From Leptolyngbya sp. KIOST-1 (GTDB lineage: Bacteria; Cyanobacteriota; Cyanobacteriia; Phormidesmidales; Phormidesmidaceae), in NCBI RefSeq assembly GCF_000763385.1, contig NZ_JQFA01000002.1, forward strand, positions 3,778,159 to 3,842,158: DNA of 64,000 nucleotides, written 5' to 3'. The translations under genes were made by a program, and so were the position numbers. The notes below the pieces were generated by a model that was not told the origin of the DNA, ran no database searches, and saw nothing but the letters and a program-made list of their open reading frames with translations. This document shows, one piece after another, positions 16,840 to 25,938 of this stretch; position 1 is the first letter of the stretch, and each line of letters begins with the position of its first letter.

Positions 16840-16865
16840 TGTCAGATGAAGTCTAAACTATTACA
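16840..16865. repeat. Solitary terminal repeat of the IS481-type element
   Basis: TGTCAGATGAAGTCTAAACT followed by ATTACA matches 23 of 26 bases of the right end of the complete element at 38877-38902. No transposase accompanies it; it borders an IS1634-type fragment. A scar of a lost relative. Confidence 0.7.
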
Positions 16866-16880
16866 TATACCCTGACTCAG

Positions 16881-17465
16881 GTGGCGCTGGTCTCGGTCGC
16901 CGCTAAGCGTTCCCCCGGTCGGCCCAAGCGCTCTCAACCCTCAGACTCACCGACGTTAGGCTATCAATGGCAGGCGACCCTGGAACGCACTGCTGAGTAT
17001 GAGGCCCAGTGCCAACAGCGCTATCGTCGCTTCATTCTGGCCACCAACGTCCTGGATGACGACGCCTACCCGGCCCAGCGCCTGTTGCAAGAGTACAAAG
17101 CTCAGCAGCACGTTGAGCGCGGCTTTCGCTTTCTCAAAGACCCCCTCTTCTTCACCAGCAGTGTCTTTGTCAAAAAGCCTCAACGGGTCGAGGCCCTCGC
17201 CCTCGTTATGGCCTTGACCTTGCTGGTCTACAGTCTGGGTCAGCGCAAACTCAGAGCCCAGCTTGCCCAAGCCGATGACGCGGTACTCGACCAAAAGCAG
17301 CGCCCCACTCGCAATCCGACCTTTCGCTGGATTTTACAAAAATTTCAAGCGATTCACCTGGTCTCTGTCGGGACCGCTCAACAGGTCAGCAACCTCTCGG
17401 AAGAACGTAGCAAAATCATTCGCCTCATGGGCTTTCCAGCCTGCCGCTACTATCTCCTTAATTAG
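16881..17465 (+). pseudogene. IS1634-type transposase, C-terminal fragment
   Basis: The C-terminal part of a DDE transposase: YRRFILATNVLDDDAYPAQR, LLQEYKAQQHVERGFRFLKD, PLFFTSSVFVKKPQRVEALA, LLVYSLGQRKLR. The block around QHVERGFRFLKDP carries the catalytic Glu. The N-terminal two thirds with the first catalytic Asp are absent, so it is inactive. It joins directly to an IS66-type fragment. Confidence 0.8.
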
Positions 17466-17491
17466 CTCCTGTCAACCTGCGGAATGTCGGC

Positions 17492-17821
17492 TTGAGAGGC
17501 AGCCTGCGGGAGATCTTGAATCTGAAGCCCAAGTCACCCGAGGGTCAGCGATTACTCAAACGCTACTTGAAGATTCGGGAGCATCTACTGCTGTTCCTCG
17601 ACGATGAGACGGTGCCGCCCACCAATAATTCCAGTGAACAGGCGCTGCGCTGGAGTGTGGTCTTTCGCAAGGTCACCCATGGCTTTCGCTCCGACTGGGG
17701 CGCAGAGTTGTTCGCCCAGGTGCGCTCACTGGTCAACACCGCTCGCCGTCAGGGCATCCCTGCCTTCGAGGCCATTTCTCGCGCCCTTACCTCAAACCAG
17801 TCTGATTGGCTACTGAGTTGA
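17492..17821 (+). pseudogene. IS66-type transposase, C-terminal fragment
   Basis: 109 residues: LKRYLKIREHLLLFLDDETV, PPTNNSSEQALRWSVVFRKV, THGFRSDWGAELFAQVRSLV and TARRQGIPAFEAIS. The PPTNNxSEQALR motif includes the catalytic Glu of IS66-family DDE enzymes. The N-terminal portion is missing. It marks the left border of the AT-rich metabolic island. Confidence 0.8.
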
Positions 17822-17930
17822 GCAATTACCAAAATGTATAGGAAAGGCATAGTCTTTAATTCTCTTGCGACTTGAATACAAGAGGGATATAATGAGCTTC
17901 TCCTAACTCTAAAGCAGCACAGTTAAACCT

Positions 17931-18941
17931 CTAATTTGGTGCATGAAATCTTAAAAGAAGCAAACTTACACTTCCGAGGAAAAGCCATGATAAGCTTGCT
18001 AAGTAAATTGGGCGAAAACCTATCCTCTTCAAAGCATCTGTACTGGTAAGAAGCCCCATCGCAGCCATAGCCATAGATAGCAGAAATTGATTTAAGGTTT
18101 GAATGGGATCAATAACTGTTGGCGGGACAAGCCCCAGGCTATTAATTACAACCAACAAAAAGAAAAATAAAACAAACCAAGGGAAAGAACGCAGTCTAAA
18201 GTTACTATTTCCAGATTTCTGTAACACTTTACTTTGAAAACCGAGAAAAGCTATTAAAGGAAAAATAAGCATTACTCTAGATAGTTTTGCTATGGTGGCT
18301 ATCTCCCCACTGATTTCACCCCTTTGGAAGGATGCAGCAATAACCTGGGCAACTTCGTGAATAGATGTTCCACACCATAGACCAAATACAGTGGGAGTCA
18401 GCCCAAGGAAACCGGCTAAGATTGGATAACCTAACATCGCCAAAGTTCCCAGACAAGTTACCAGTGCTATTGAGTAAGCAATGTCTTCCTCCGAGTTGTC
18501 TATAATTGGACTCGCCACTAAAATTGCAGATGCGCCGCAAATTGAAGTTCCACTAGCAATAAGCTGAGTAAGCTTGCGGTCAATTCCGAGCTTATTCCCA
18601 AGCCAGCAGGTAAACAGGAAGCTACTAAGACAACAGAAGTAAATTAATGCCAATCCTGACAATCCGATCCCTAGTATCTGAAAGAAACTAATTCTTAAAG
18701 CTAAGAGGATAACAGCCAATCGTAAAACCTTCTGGGCTGAAAAAAAGACTCCAGGTAAATCATTTTTTGAGATTCCAAAAGAATTCCTAATAAAAACTCC
18801 GACAAAACCAGAGACTAAAATTGGACTCAGAAAAAGATAGCTAAAATTAGTGCAAATTACTATAGACACACCTGCGATCCATGAGGATAGCACTAATCCA
18901 GAAAAGTGAGTTCTTAAAAAGTTTGTTGTTACTTTTAGCAT
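17931..18941 (-). CDS. YeiH/UPF0324-family membrane transporter
   Basis: 336 residues with about ten hydrophobic segments and the family motifs GTSICGASAI (about 148-157) and LWCGTSIHEVAQVIAASFQ (about 200-218). YeiH-family proteins are putative sulfate or sulfite exporters; the substrate has rarely been shown. It lies downstream of the monooxygenase operon on the same strand, after a terminator-like hairpin, so it may be a separate unit or read through. Export of sulfite released by the monooxygenase is a reasonable inference. The coding sequence is AT-rich. Confidence 0.82.
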   Translation of the reverse strand: MLKVTTNFLRTHFSGLVLSSWIAGVSIVICTNFSYLFLSPILVSGFVGVFIRNSFGISKNDLPGVFFSAQKVLRLAVILLALRISFFQILGIGLSGLALIYFCCLSSFLFTCWLGNKLGIDRKLTQLIASGTSICGASAILVASPIIDNSEEDIAYSIALVTCLGTLAMLGYPILAGFLGLTPTVFGLWCGTSIHEVAQVIAASFQRGEISGEIATIAKLSRVMLIFPLIAFLGFQSKVLQKSGNSNFRLRSFPWFVLFFFLLVVINSLGLVPPTVIDPIQTLNQFLLSMAMAAMGLLTSTDALKRIGFRPIYLASLSWLFLGSVSLLLLRFHAPN

Positions 18942-19211
18942 CAGAATGAAAAACTATTTAGTAGATACCTTTAGCACCGGAATCAATTATTCCTGGCTCT
19001 AATCATTTTCCTTCGAGAAAGAGGCGAATAAATTAAAGCTCTAAATGAAAAATTATTGAGCTTTTAGGCTATTTGAGGGATGGTCATGCAGCAAGCATTT
19101 AAGTAAAACAATAAACAAGATCATATTTATTGATAGAATTAAAACTTACAAAATTATAAAACATAGCGCTTGAAACTGTTGAAAAAAATTTCATCTTCCA
19201 AAAATAACTAT
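18942..19211. other. AT-rich spacer upstream of the YeiH-family gene
   Basis: No gene seen. The spacer probably contains the leftward promoter of the YeiH-family gene. Confidence 0.4.
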
Positions 19212-19248
19212 TTAGCTGAGGGTTAGCGTTTAACTTACCCTCAGCTAA
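19212..19248 (-). terminator. Hairpin terminator after the monooxygenase gene
   Basis: TTAGCTGAGGGT (19212-19223) and ACCCTCAGCTAA (19237-19248) form a perfect 12-bp stem 17 bases beyond the stop at 19265. On the minus strand it is followed by a T-rich stretch. It probably ends the symporter-to-monooxygenase transcript. Confidence 0.7.
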
Positions 19249-19264
19249 GAGGTTGGAAAACAAG

Positions 19265-20587
19265 CTAGTATTGAAGCAAGTTTTCACGGAGAGTAGTCCC
19301 CGCATAGGAAGTACGAAATCGACCGCGCCTCTGTAGTTCTGGAACCACCAAGTCAACAAATTCCTCAAAACAACCAGGGGTATAAGAAGCGACTAGCATA
19401 AAACCGTCTGCTCCGCCCTCATCGGTGTAGTATTCAATTTTGTCTGCAACATCAGTTGGGGTTCCCACAACTACGGGCATACCCATACCCATTGCATAGT
19501 AAAGTGCTGCCTCCTTAACAGTTATCGGATCACCACCCTTAGCGTAGATTATGCTTTCAAAGAGACCCTGGATTCCAGGAATCTCAATGTTCTGAACATA
19601 CTCATCAAGATCATATTTTGAAAAATCAGGCCCAAAGTGCCCGGAAATCCAAGCCAAAGCACCTTCGAGCGGTATACAAGAACGAATCTGTTCATACTTT
19701 TCTTGAGCATGAGATTCGGATTCTCCAACAATACACTGTAATCCGTAAATCAGCTTTACACTGCCCGGCTTTCGGTTGAACTTATTAGATAATCGCTGGT
19801 TCAAATCATCGGAGTACTGCTTCATCCGATCGACGGTGGGGTGAACCGCAAATATTGCCTCTGCGTGCTTCGCAGCAAAATCGCGACCACGAGCCGAGGA
19901 ACCTGCTTGCCAAAACACTGGGCGACCCTGGGGAGAGTGATAGCAGAAGGAGCGACCCTTACTAGAGAAATACTTACCTTTGAAGTTCACCTCATGAACC
20001 TTGGAAGGATCCGCAAAAATTCCAGTTTCCTTATCAGCAATGATGGCATCAGGTTCCCAAGAATCCCAAAGCTGGCAGCAGAGATCCATATATTCCTCCA
20101 TCCGTTCATAGCGATCTGAACGATTAGTCATCTCTGCACCATATGCATCCCATTCGCTCTTGGAGTAAGAGCTAACTATATTCCAGGCAATGCGTCCACT
20201 AGACAAATGATCTAGACTAGAGAGACGTCTAACCATAGAGTAAGGATGCTCAAAGGCGGTTGACAAGGTCAAGCCAACCCCAAGATGTTTCGTGGCTGTA
20301 GTAATAATTGGTACTATGGTAGAAGGCTCATGAGTTGGACACTGGACGGCATACTTGACACAAGCATCGGAACTCTGTTCGTAGTTATTGTAAGGAGCTA
20401 ACTCATCAGCAATGAACATTGCGTCAAACATTCCACGCTCCATGGTTTGAGCCATATGCTGCCAGTATGGCGGGCGACTCCAATCCCAGTTAATTTTATC
20501 CTTAGGATGCCGCCACATTCCGGTAGCATGACTGTTTACACCATGCTGTATAAATCCAAGAAGGTGAATTTTTTTCTTCCCTGCCAT
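19265..20587 (-). CDS. FMN-dependent monooxygenase, NtaA/SnaA/DszA/DmoA family
   Basis: 440 residues of the bacterial-luciferase-like fold. Family blocks: IHLLGFIQHGVNSHATGMWR, HMAQTMERGMFDAMFIADEL, VGLTLSTAFEHPYSMVRRLS, SLDHLSSGRIAWNIVSSYSK, KGRSFCYHSPQGRPVFWQAG, and ADGFMLVASYTPGCFEEFVD. These enzymes use FMNH2 supplied by a separate reductase and O2 to cleave C-S or C-N bonds in substrates such as dibenzothiophene sulfone, dimethyl sulfide, NTA or EDTA. The reductase gene lies 59 bases upstream in the same operon. The exact substrate cannot be read from sequence. Confidence 0.9.
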   Translation of the reverse strand: MAGKKKIHLLGFIQHGVNSHATGMWRHPKDKINWDWSRPPYWQHMAQTMERGMFDAMFIADELAPYNNYEQSSDACVKYAVQCPTHEPSTIVPIITTATKHLGVGLTLSTAFEHPYSMVRRLSSLDHLSSGRIAWNIVSSYSKSEWDAYGAEMTNRSDRYERMEEYMDLCCQLWDSWEPDAIIADKETGIFADPSKVHEVNFKGKYFSSKGRSFCYHSPQGRPVFWQAGSSARGRDFAAKHAEAIFAVHPTVDRMKQYSDDLNQRLSNKFNRKPGSVKLIYGLQCIVGESESHAQEKYEQIRSCIPLEGALAWISGHFGPDFSKYDLDEYVQNIEIPGIQGLFESIIYAKGGDPITVKEAALYYAMGMGMPVVVGTPTDVADKIEYYTDEGGADGFMLVASYTPGCFEEFVDLVVPELQRRGRFRTSYAGTTLRENLLQY

Positions 20588-20646
20588 GTTTTTCCCCGGT
20601 AAATAACTGCAAAACCGCTATTGTTGATGAATTCAGGTGTGACTGT

Positions 20647-21177
20647 TTAACAAGTTATGAAAGATGCAAGTTCAGTTAATGAGTCTTTTAGACGAATCTC
20701 AATGTCATCATCTAAAGTTAGTTGCCCACCCTCACCTCTCTGCATCTGTGAGTCCAAAATAAAGATCCCCCTTAAGATATGAGTTGCTCCTAAAACACTA
20801 AATAAAGGTTTCATAGCGTAGTCAATTGAGAGTAGGTGAGTGATAGTGCCTCCAGTAGCGATAGGCAAAACCGTTTTTCCTGAAAATGCATATTGAGGCA
20901 TTAAGTCAAGTAATGCTTTTAGCACTCCGGTATAAGAAGCCTTATATACAGGAGTGCCAACAATTATTGCTTGTGCTTGCTCAATCATATTTTGAGCTTT
21001 CTTCAAGGATGCACTCTCAAAATTTGCGTATACTAAGTCCTCTGGAGGAATATCTTTAACTGAAAGGCAAGATACATCTAAGCCTTGCTTTTCTAAAATC
21101 AGTCGAGAAAGTTCTAAGACCGAGGAAGACCTAGAATTTTGCGATGGACTTCCAGCGATAGTCAAAATTTTGTGCAT
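20647..21177 (-). CDS. NAD(P)H-dependent FMN reductase, SsuE-like
   Basis: 176 residues from ATG 21177 (MHKILTIAGSPSQNSRSSSV); an ATG at 21207 adds ten atypical residues. The flavodoxin-like fold shows the phosphate-binding GSPSxxSRSS loop, AIIVGTPVYKASYTGVLKAL and GKTVLPIATGGTITHLL. SsuE-type enzymes deliver reduced FMN to a two-component monooxygenase, here most likely the downstream DszA/NtaA-type enzyme. Part of the leftward operon led by the symporter. Confidence 0.9.
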   Translation of the reverse strand: MHKILTIAGSPSQNSRSSSVLELSRLILEKQGLDVSCLSVKDIPPEDLVYANFESASLKKAQNMIEQAQAIIVGTPVYKASYTGVLKALLDLMPQYAFSGKTVLPIATGGTITHLLSIDYAMKPLFSVLGATHILRGIFILDSQMQRGEGGQLTLDDDIEIRLKDSLTELASFITC

Positions 21178-21222
21178 TGCAAAAAAACCTGCGCGAAAAA
21201 TCAGCAAAAATAGTCAACTCAC

Positions 21223-23352
21223 TTATGCTAGGGTGACAAGACTATGCCCTCCTCCATTAGAATTCAAGATGTCCATATATTCGCCAAATTTTTCGTCTGT
21301 AAAATAGCTGCGAGAGAACTCGCTTGAAAAGGCCACTTGTTGGAAGTGATAATCTAGCCCCAGCGAGTTGTAGATCAACCTCAGTAAGTAATCATCAATC
21401 CAAAAGTCAACATCAAATTTCGCGATTCCATATTTGCCCTCTAATCTCCTATTGAGAGTTTTTAAGAGCCAAGACCACTGGGGTTTCAGAGTCGGGTCTA
21501 TACGAGTTCCAAATTCATTGGAGTAGAAACGAAGAGTCTGATTCGAATTAATGCTTGTAAGATGGTTGAGTTGTTGTATGCCGTTTATCTGGTTCTGCAG
21601 GAACCATTGATTTGCTATAACCAGATCATGTAAGTATGAGATTACAACCTCAGGGTTGTCACGAATAAAATGCGATCGGCAAACTATTCCTCTCAAAGAA
21701 GGTATCTTGATACCGTCATTATCATCTTGGCTCAGCCTTTTTGAAAAATTATGGTTTTCTAAAAGGGTAGCGTAGGTTTCACAGCAAACATGAGCATCAA
21801 TATTTCCGTTTGAGAGGCTATTACTAGCTGTTCTAGGATCTTCATTGATCAAGAAACAATGGGAATTCACATCAATACTATAAATATCCAGAAGGGTAAT
21901 TAAATATCTATGGGAATTAGAGCCGAACAATGTAGAAATTCTTTTTCCTGCAAGGTCTTTTACAGAACTGATGTCTGATTTTTTGGGAACTACAATACAT
22001 ATATCTTTGCCAATAAGATTGTAAGAAGCAATTGAAATTAGCTTAGAGTAAAAGTTCAAACCATCAAAAAAAGAAGAGCCATTGTTTAGCAATGACATAT
22101 CATCCATTATGCAGATGTCTAGCTCGCCTTTTCTCATCTGGCGATTCATCAATTCTCCCGAAGGATAGCATTTAATATCAATCTCAAATTCTCTAAATAT
22201 ATTTAAGTCCTTCAAAACATTTGACGATTGAGAAACACTTCTCAAGGTTCTATTTATGTACTTGACACCATAAGAAGCTATCAATTGCCCAATAGAGTCT
22301 ATTTGAACCCCAATTCTAAGTATCTCAGCTCTTTTTGAGTGATTTCCCGAAAGAAATATACGCTTGTCTTCATAGCTCTGGGGATCCTTCTGCTCAAGCC
22401 TAAAACTACGTACTAGACCTTCTGCCAGGACTAAGAGCTCACTAAGCGGTGGCACATGAATGTATACACCAAATTCACTAAGGTCATGTATATAAGTCCA
22501 GTCTTGTTCACTCAATCCTCGGACATCTTCCAGGCAAAACTCAGGGATAATGGTACAACCCTTCTCAGTTAAAATAAAATCCCAAAAGTATTTATACTCA
22601 TCAATTAACTTAGGGCTTTTTTCAACTTTAGAAATTTCAATTCCGCTTCTCTTAAGCTCGTGGCAAATATCACTTAGGAGAGTTAACTTCCCAAAGTCAA
22701 TTTCCCGAAGGCTAATTGGCCCACCCTGAATATCGGGAGCATTTTCGCTCAGATTGACGAAGACGAACCGGTAAGTCTGCAGTCGATTGCAGGGATGGTT
22801 CTCCTGATATGCCGATGTGCTATTTATTATCAGGTCTATCTTTTTTGGTTTTCCAGTGGAACATAAGGAAAAGTCATTAGATGCAGTCTCTATGGTGTGT
22901 ATTTCCTTGTTGGGAAAACACATGGCAAAGCGATGAAAGAACTTGTCTATCCAAGAAGCCGAAAGAAGTGGAGTTATCCCAATTGCAATTTCCTCACCTA
23001 AAGAGTCAATTGGTTTCGAGATGTCATTTTTTAGAGATTCAAGATCATTGCAGATAGGCATAGTCTTCGAAATAAGCCTCTTACCACTATTTGTCAATTT
23101 AATGGCCCCAGGCGTTCTAGTAACTAGAGAAGTGCCAAAGAAAACCTCTAGCTGCTTAATTTTTTTGCTTACGAGTGCTTGACTATAGCCCAACTCTTTA
23201 GCAGCTTGGGAAAACCCACGAGAATCATCAACTGCTTTTAATATCCTTATATGGTTGAAAGTAATATCGCCTATGTTCATTTCTCTATGACCAGCTGACA
23301 ATACGAATTGAACATCCTGTTTGAGTATCAGGAGGCAGGAGGAGTCCGCCAT
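21223..23352 (-). CDS. LysR-type regulator fused to an SsuA-like substrate-binding domain
   Basis: 709 residues from ATG 23352, which has GGAGGAG 6 bases upstream. Residues 31-92 are a LysR helix-turn-helix (FNHIRILKAVDDSRGFSQAA, LGYSQALVSKKIKQLE). Residues 115-320 resemble the LysR effector domain. From about 343 a second, complete periplasmic-binding-like domain follows, of the SsuA/NMT1 kind (LRIGVQIDSIGQLIASYGVK, DICIVVPKKSDISSVKDLAG, KRISTLFGSNSHRYLITLLD, HVCCETYATLLENHNFSKRL, GIVCRSHFIRDNPEVVISYL). No signal peptide or membrane segment is seen, so this domain would sense a ligand in the cytoplasm. The gene lies between the transporter and the monooxygenase genes. The architecture is unusual; control of the operon is inferred. 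Confidence 0.82.
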   Translation of the reverse strand: MADSSCLLILKQDVQFVLSAGHREMNIGDITFNHIRILKAVDDSRGFSQAAKELGYSQALVSKKIKQLEVFFGTSLVTRTPGAIKLTNSGKRLISKTMPICNDLESLKNDISKPIDSLGEEIAIGITPLLSASWIDKFFHRFAMCFPNKEIHTIETASNDFSLCSTGKPKKIDLIINSTSAYQENHPCNRLQTYRFVFVNLSENAPDIQGGPISLREIDFGKLTLLSDICHELKRSGIEISKVEKSPKLIDEYKYFWDFILTEKGCTIIPEFCLEDVRGLSEQDWTYIHDLSEFGVYIHVPPLSELLVLAEGLVRSFRLEQKDPQSYEDKRIFLSGNHSKRAEILRIGVQIDSIGQLIASYGVKYINRTLRSVSQSSNVLKDLNIFREFEIDIKCYPSGELMNRQMRKGELDICIMDDMSLLNNGSSFFDGLNFYSKLISIASYNLIGKDICIVVPKKSDISSVKDLAGKRISTLFGSNSHRYLITLLDIYSIDVNSHCFLINEDPRTASNSLSNGNIDAHVCCETYATLLENHNFSKRLSQDDNDGIKIPSLRGIVCRSHFIRDNPEVVISYLHDLVIANQWFLQNQINGIQQLNHLTSINSNQTLRFYSNEFGTRIDPTLKPQWSWLLKTLNRRLEGKYGIAKFDVDFWIDDYLLRLIYNSLGLDYHFQQVAFSSEFSRSYFTDEKFGEYMDILNSNGGGHSLVTLA

Positions 23353-23373
23353 TTCGAACTCCTCCAAGAAAAA

Positions 23374-23844
23374 CTACCTTTCGGCAGTTTGCGCTATTAC
23401 GTCCTCTCCGAGTGAATTTGAACTAGGATGCATTCTCCTGAATGATTGAATATCCTGAGACATGCAGTAAATGATTGCTACGGGACTAGCTAGACAGAGA
23501 ATCGGTCCTAAATAGAGGAAAATGTGACTGACCCCGTAAGACCAAATAACGAGCGCCGCAATTACTCCAGCTACTGCAGCACCCCAAAATGGAGATGCAA
23601 AGTAAGCAATATTCTCCTCCTCATCTTCAGTCTCAGTATAGGAAGCAGATGCCTCTTGAAGAACAGTTATCATTGAACTGATGTACTTGAGGAAGATAGG
23701 TATTCCCATGACAATCATAAAGATTGTCACCCAAGAATAAGCACTTCCTGCAGTTTCTGGACCTGAGGCTAGAGCAGCACTTCCAGGATTAAAAAGGATG
23801 CAGATTGTAACTACGGTCAATCCAATAATCGCGTACAGAGCCAT
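23374..23844 (-). CDS. Small membrane protein, companion of the symporter
   Basis: 156 residues from ATG 23844 (AAGGAA 10 bases upstream; a GTG at 23877 adds 11 residues). Four hydrophobic segments are visible (ALYAIIGLTVVTICILFNPG, SWVTIFMIVMGIPIFLKYIS, FWGAAVAGVIAALVIWSYGV, FLYLGPILCLASPVAIIYCM), with an acidic loop TETEDEEEN between the second and third. No family is recognised. Its position between the symporter and the LysR fusion suggests an accessory transport subunit, comparable to small partners of other solute symporters. Confidence 0.6.
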   Translation of the reverse strand: MALYAIIGLTVVTICILFNPGSAALASGPETAGSAYSWVTIFMIVMGIPIFLKYISSMITVLQEASASYTETEDEEENIAYFASPFWGAAVAGVIAALVIWSYGVSHIFLYLGPILCLASPVAIIYCMSQDIQSFRRMHPSSNSLGEDVIAQTAER

Positions 23845-23937
23845 TTTTAGAGAATTCCTTTGCAGACGAGAATACACAGCTAAACTCCCTTGTTCTAAAG
23901 CTGGCCATTAATTCAGTGAAATCGAAATTGGAACACC

Positions 23938-25407
23938 CTAAATATCCTCAACCTCCTTCAGTGAATTGAAGTCAAAAGGGTTCTGGTTCGAAATACTAAG
24001 AACTATTGGAATCAAAGTACTGACTGCCAAAATTACCAAAGTTCCGGGAAGTTCTCCAAGCCACATCCTGACTGGCATGCCAATCAAAATTGCTAAAACT
24101 GTTCCCCACACGAAACCACTAGCAGTCATCTTCGGCCAAAATATGGCAAGCATTAGTGGCACTAAAATTGCTGTTCTAATGGCATATGTTGTCAAGACGA
24201 TAGTCACAAAATCAACACCCGATAAGACAACCAATAAAGCGACTAGAGCAGCAACTAACATTGAGATTCTTGTCAATTTAAGAAGTGTTTTCTCTTGAAC
24301 GTTAGGAGAGATAGGTTTTACTACATCTACAGCAGCAATGGAACTTAGAGATGACAAGGCTCCATCCATAGTGGAGTAGCAAGCAGAGAGAATCACGAAG
24401 ACATAGGCATAAATTAACCAGTTTGGAAGTCCAATGTGAGAGATTACAAAGGGACCAACTGCAGCAGCATCGTTTCCGAGATCAGTTGCTAAGTCAACGT
24501 TGAGTGCAATCCCTACTAAGCCTAGAATCCCAAGGCATATAGGAATCGGATAAAACCAAGCACCAGCCCATAGAAAAGTTCGGCCAACCTCTTTCTGCTT
24601 GAGACCCCATACAACTTGCCAAAATGACTGCCCAGCTAGAGTTGCGGTCAACAAACCAAGCGCAAGTGTAATCCCGAAAGCAGAAGGAACATCAGATCTA
24701 GTTACTGAAAGTAGTTCTTGACCTCTACTAACAACTTCATTCCAAACTGGTTCAGCCCCACCTAGTCTCCCGAGGACAGACACAATTACGATAGAAGCAG
24801 GAACAGTAATGAAAAGCGTTGTGAGCGTTGAAGTAGACATGGAGGCCCATAGGCCACCTGTCATACTGTAAACAAGAACAATTGCGATGGCAATTGTTGC
24901 AACCGTCAGTTGATTCATTCCAAAAACAGTTGAAATAACCAGTGAAGTTCCCTTCAGATTGATAATTATTTCAATCAGAGAGCCAAAAATGAGGCCAATA
25001 GTGACTACAATTCTGGCAAATTTCATGCCGTTGAATCTAGAGTTCACAAATTCGCCCACCGTATATCCATGCGGCATTTTCTCCCTCAGCTGTTTGGCAA
25101 AAGGAATAATAGCAATCACAGCGAGGCCATTAGGGACGGTAAACCACCATAATCCTGAAAGGCCAAAGTTATATGTCATTGCAGCAGACATCATCACCGC
25201 CATGGCCCAAGTCCAGACGGAAATCAAGCCTGCAACACCAAATCCAAATCCTAGCTTCCTTCCAGCAATAATGAAATCGTGGGTATTTCGAACTAACTTC
25301 GATTTTACGTAGATCGCTACACCAAGAGAAATTAGACCTAGCAAGAGCAGCATAGCTATCCCTTGGATGGGTACTAAAGATGGATTAGCTGCTAATTCTA
25401 TCCCCAT
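23938..25407 (-). CDS. Sodium:solute symporter family permease
   Basis: 489 residues with about 13 membrane segments. SSS-family features: HDFIIAGRKLGFGFGVAGLI near the N terminus, YSMTGGLWASMSTSTLTTLF in the middle, SFWQVVWGLKQKEVGRTFLW, and ILSACYSTMDGALSSLSSIA where the Na+-binding Ser/Thr pair lies. The start ATG 25407 has AGGAGG 7 bases upstream. First gene of the leftward operon, so it probably brings in the substrate of the monooxygenase. The substrate is unknown; the family carries sugars, amino acids, urea, carboxylates and others. Confidence 0.88.
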   Translation of the reverse strand: MGIELAANPSLVPIQGIAMLLLLGLISLGVAIYVKSKLVRNTHDFIIAGRKLGFGFGVAGLISVWTWAMAVMMSAAMTYNFGLSGLWWFTVPNGLAVIAIIPFAKQLREKMPHGYTVGEFVNSRFNGMKFARIVVTIGLIFGSLIEIIINLKGTSLVISTVFGMNQLTVATIAIAIVLVYSMTGGLWASMSTSTLTTLFITVPASIVIVSVLGRLGGAEPVWNEVVSRGQELLSVTRSDVPSAFGITLALGLLTATLAGQSFWQVVWGLKQKEVGRTFLWAGAWFYPIPICLGILGLVGIALNVDLATDLGNDAAAVGPFVISHIGLPNWLIYAYVFVILSACYSTMDGALSSLSSIAAVDVVKPISPNVQEKTLLKLTRISMLVAALVALLVVLSGVDFVTIVLTTYAIRTAILVPLMLAIFWPKMTASGFVWGTVLAILIGMPVRMWLGELPGTLVILAVSTLIPIVLSISNQNPFDFNSLKEVEDI

Positions 25408-25938
25408 AACACTGCCTCCTGCTTATAGCGAAGTGGATGATGAAATGCGAACGACTCAATTTGCTTCCACTGACACAAAATAATATGCCTAGGAGAAGAA
25501 TCAGATAATGATTTTAGAATCAGCTCTTTCTTGAATCAGAATCAAAAATCAGGAAAAAGTATCTGCTTCTAAGGCAAAACATTCAATCATTAAACTGCCA
25601 CAACCATAAACCTGAGTTAGAGTTCAAATCCGAATTGTGGTGAGTTAAGAAGACATTAGCAGCAAGAAAAAGCAACGCTGTAAGTAAATATACATTTTGG
25701 AATACCGTCTATTACGTTTTGGAATGAGCCGCTAAATTCGTTCTAGGGAACGTATTCGAATACACAGTAAACGCACTCGGAATCTCGAAAATTTCGTGAA
25801 GACTGTTCTTTAAGGCCAAGGCATTCCAAATCGTGATATTCAATTTAAGAATATGTATGTATGGATACTCTATCAGTGCTGGAGCTTCGTTAAGCTACTG
25901 CATATCAAAATTGGTTTTCACCTTGTGAGAATATAGTC
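25408..25938. other. Divergent control region of the symporter operon and ribBA
   Basis: 531 bases, AT-rich, no gene. It contains a perfect 12-bp palindrome and a short direct repeat TTTTGGAAT (about 25694-25726), suitable regulator sites. I looked for an FMN riboswitch (RFN element) ahead of ribBA and did not recognise one. Confidence 0.5.
25752..25763. promoter_or_regulatory. Perfect palindrome GTATTCGAATAC
   Basis: A 12-bp perfect palindrome about midway between the divergent symporter and ribBA starts. It fits the TN11A spacing of LysR sites (T...A), so it may bind the LysR fusion encoded in the operon. The function is inferred. Confidence 0.4.

Noticed and set aside
25408..25938. FMN riboswitch upstream of ribBA
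   Set aside because: I could not identify the conserved RFN-element segments; only palindromic and direct repeats are seen.
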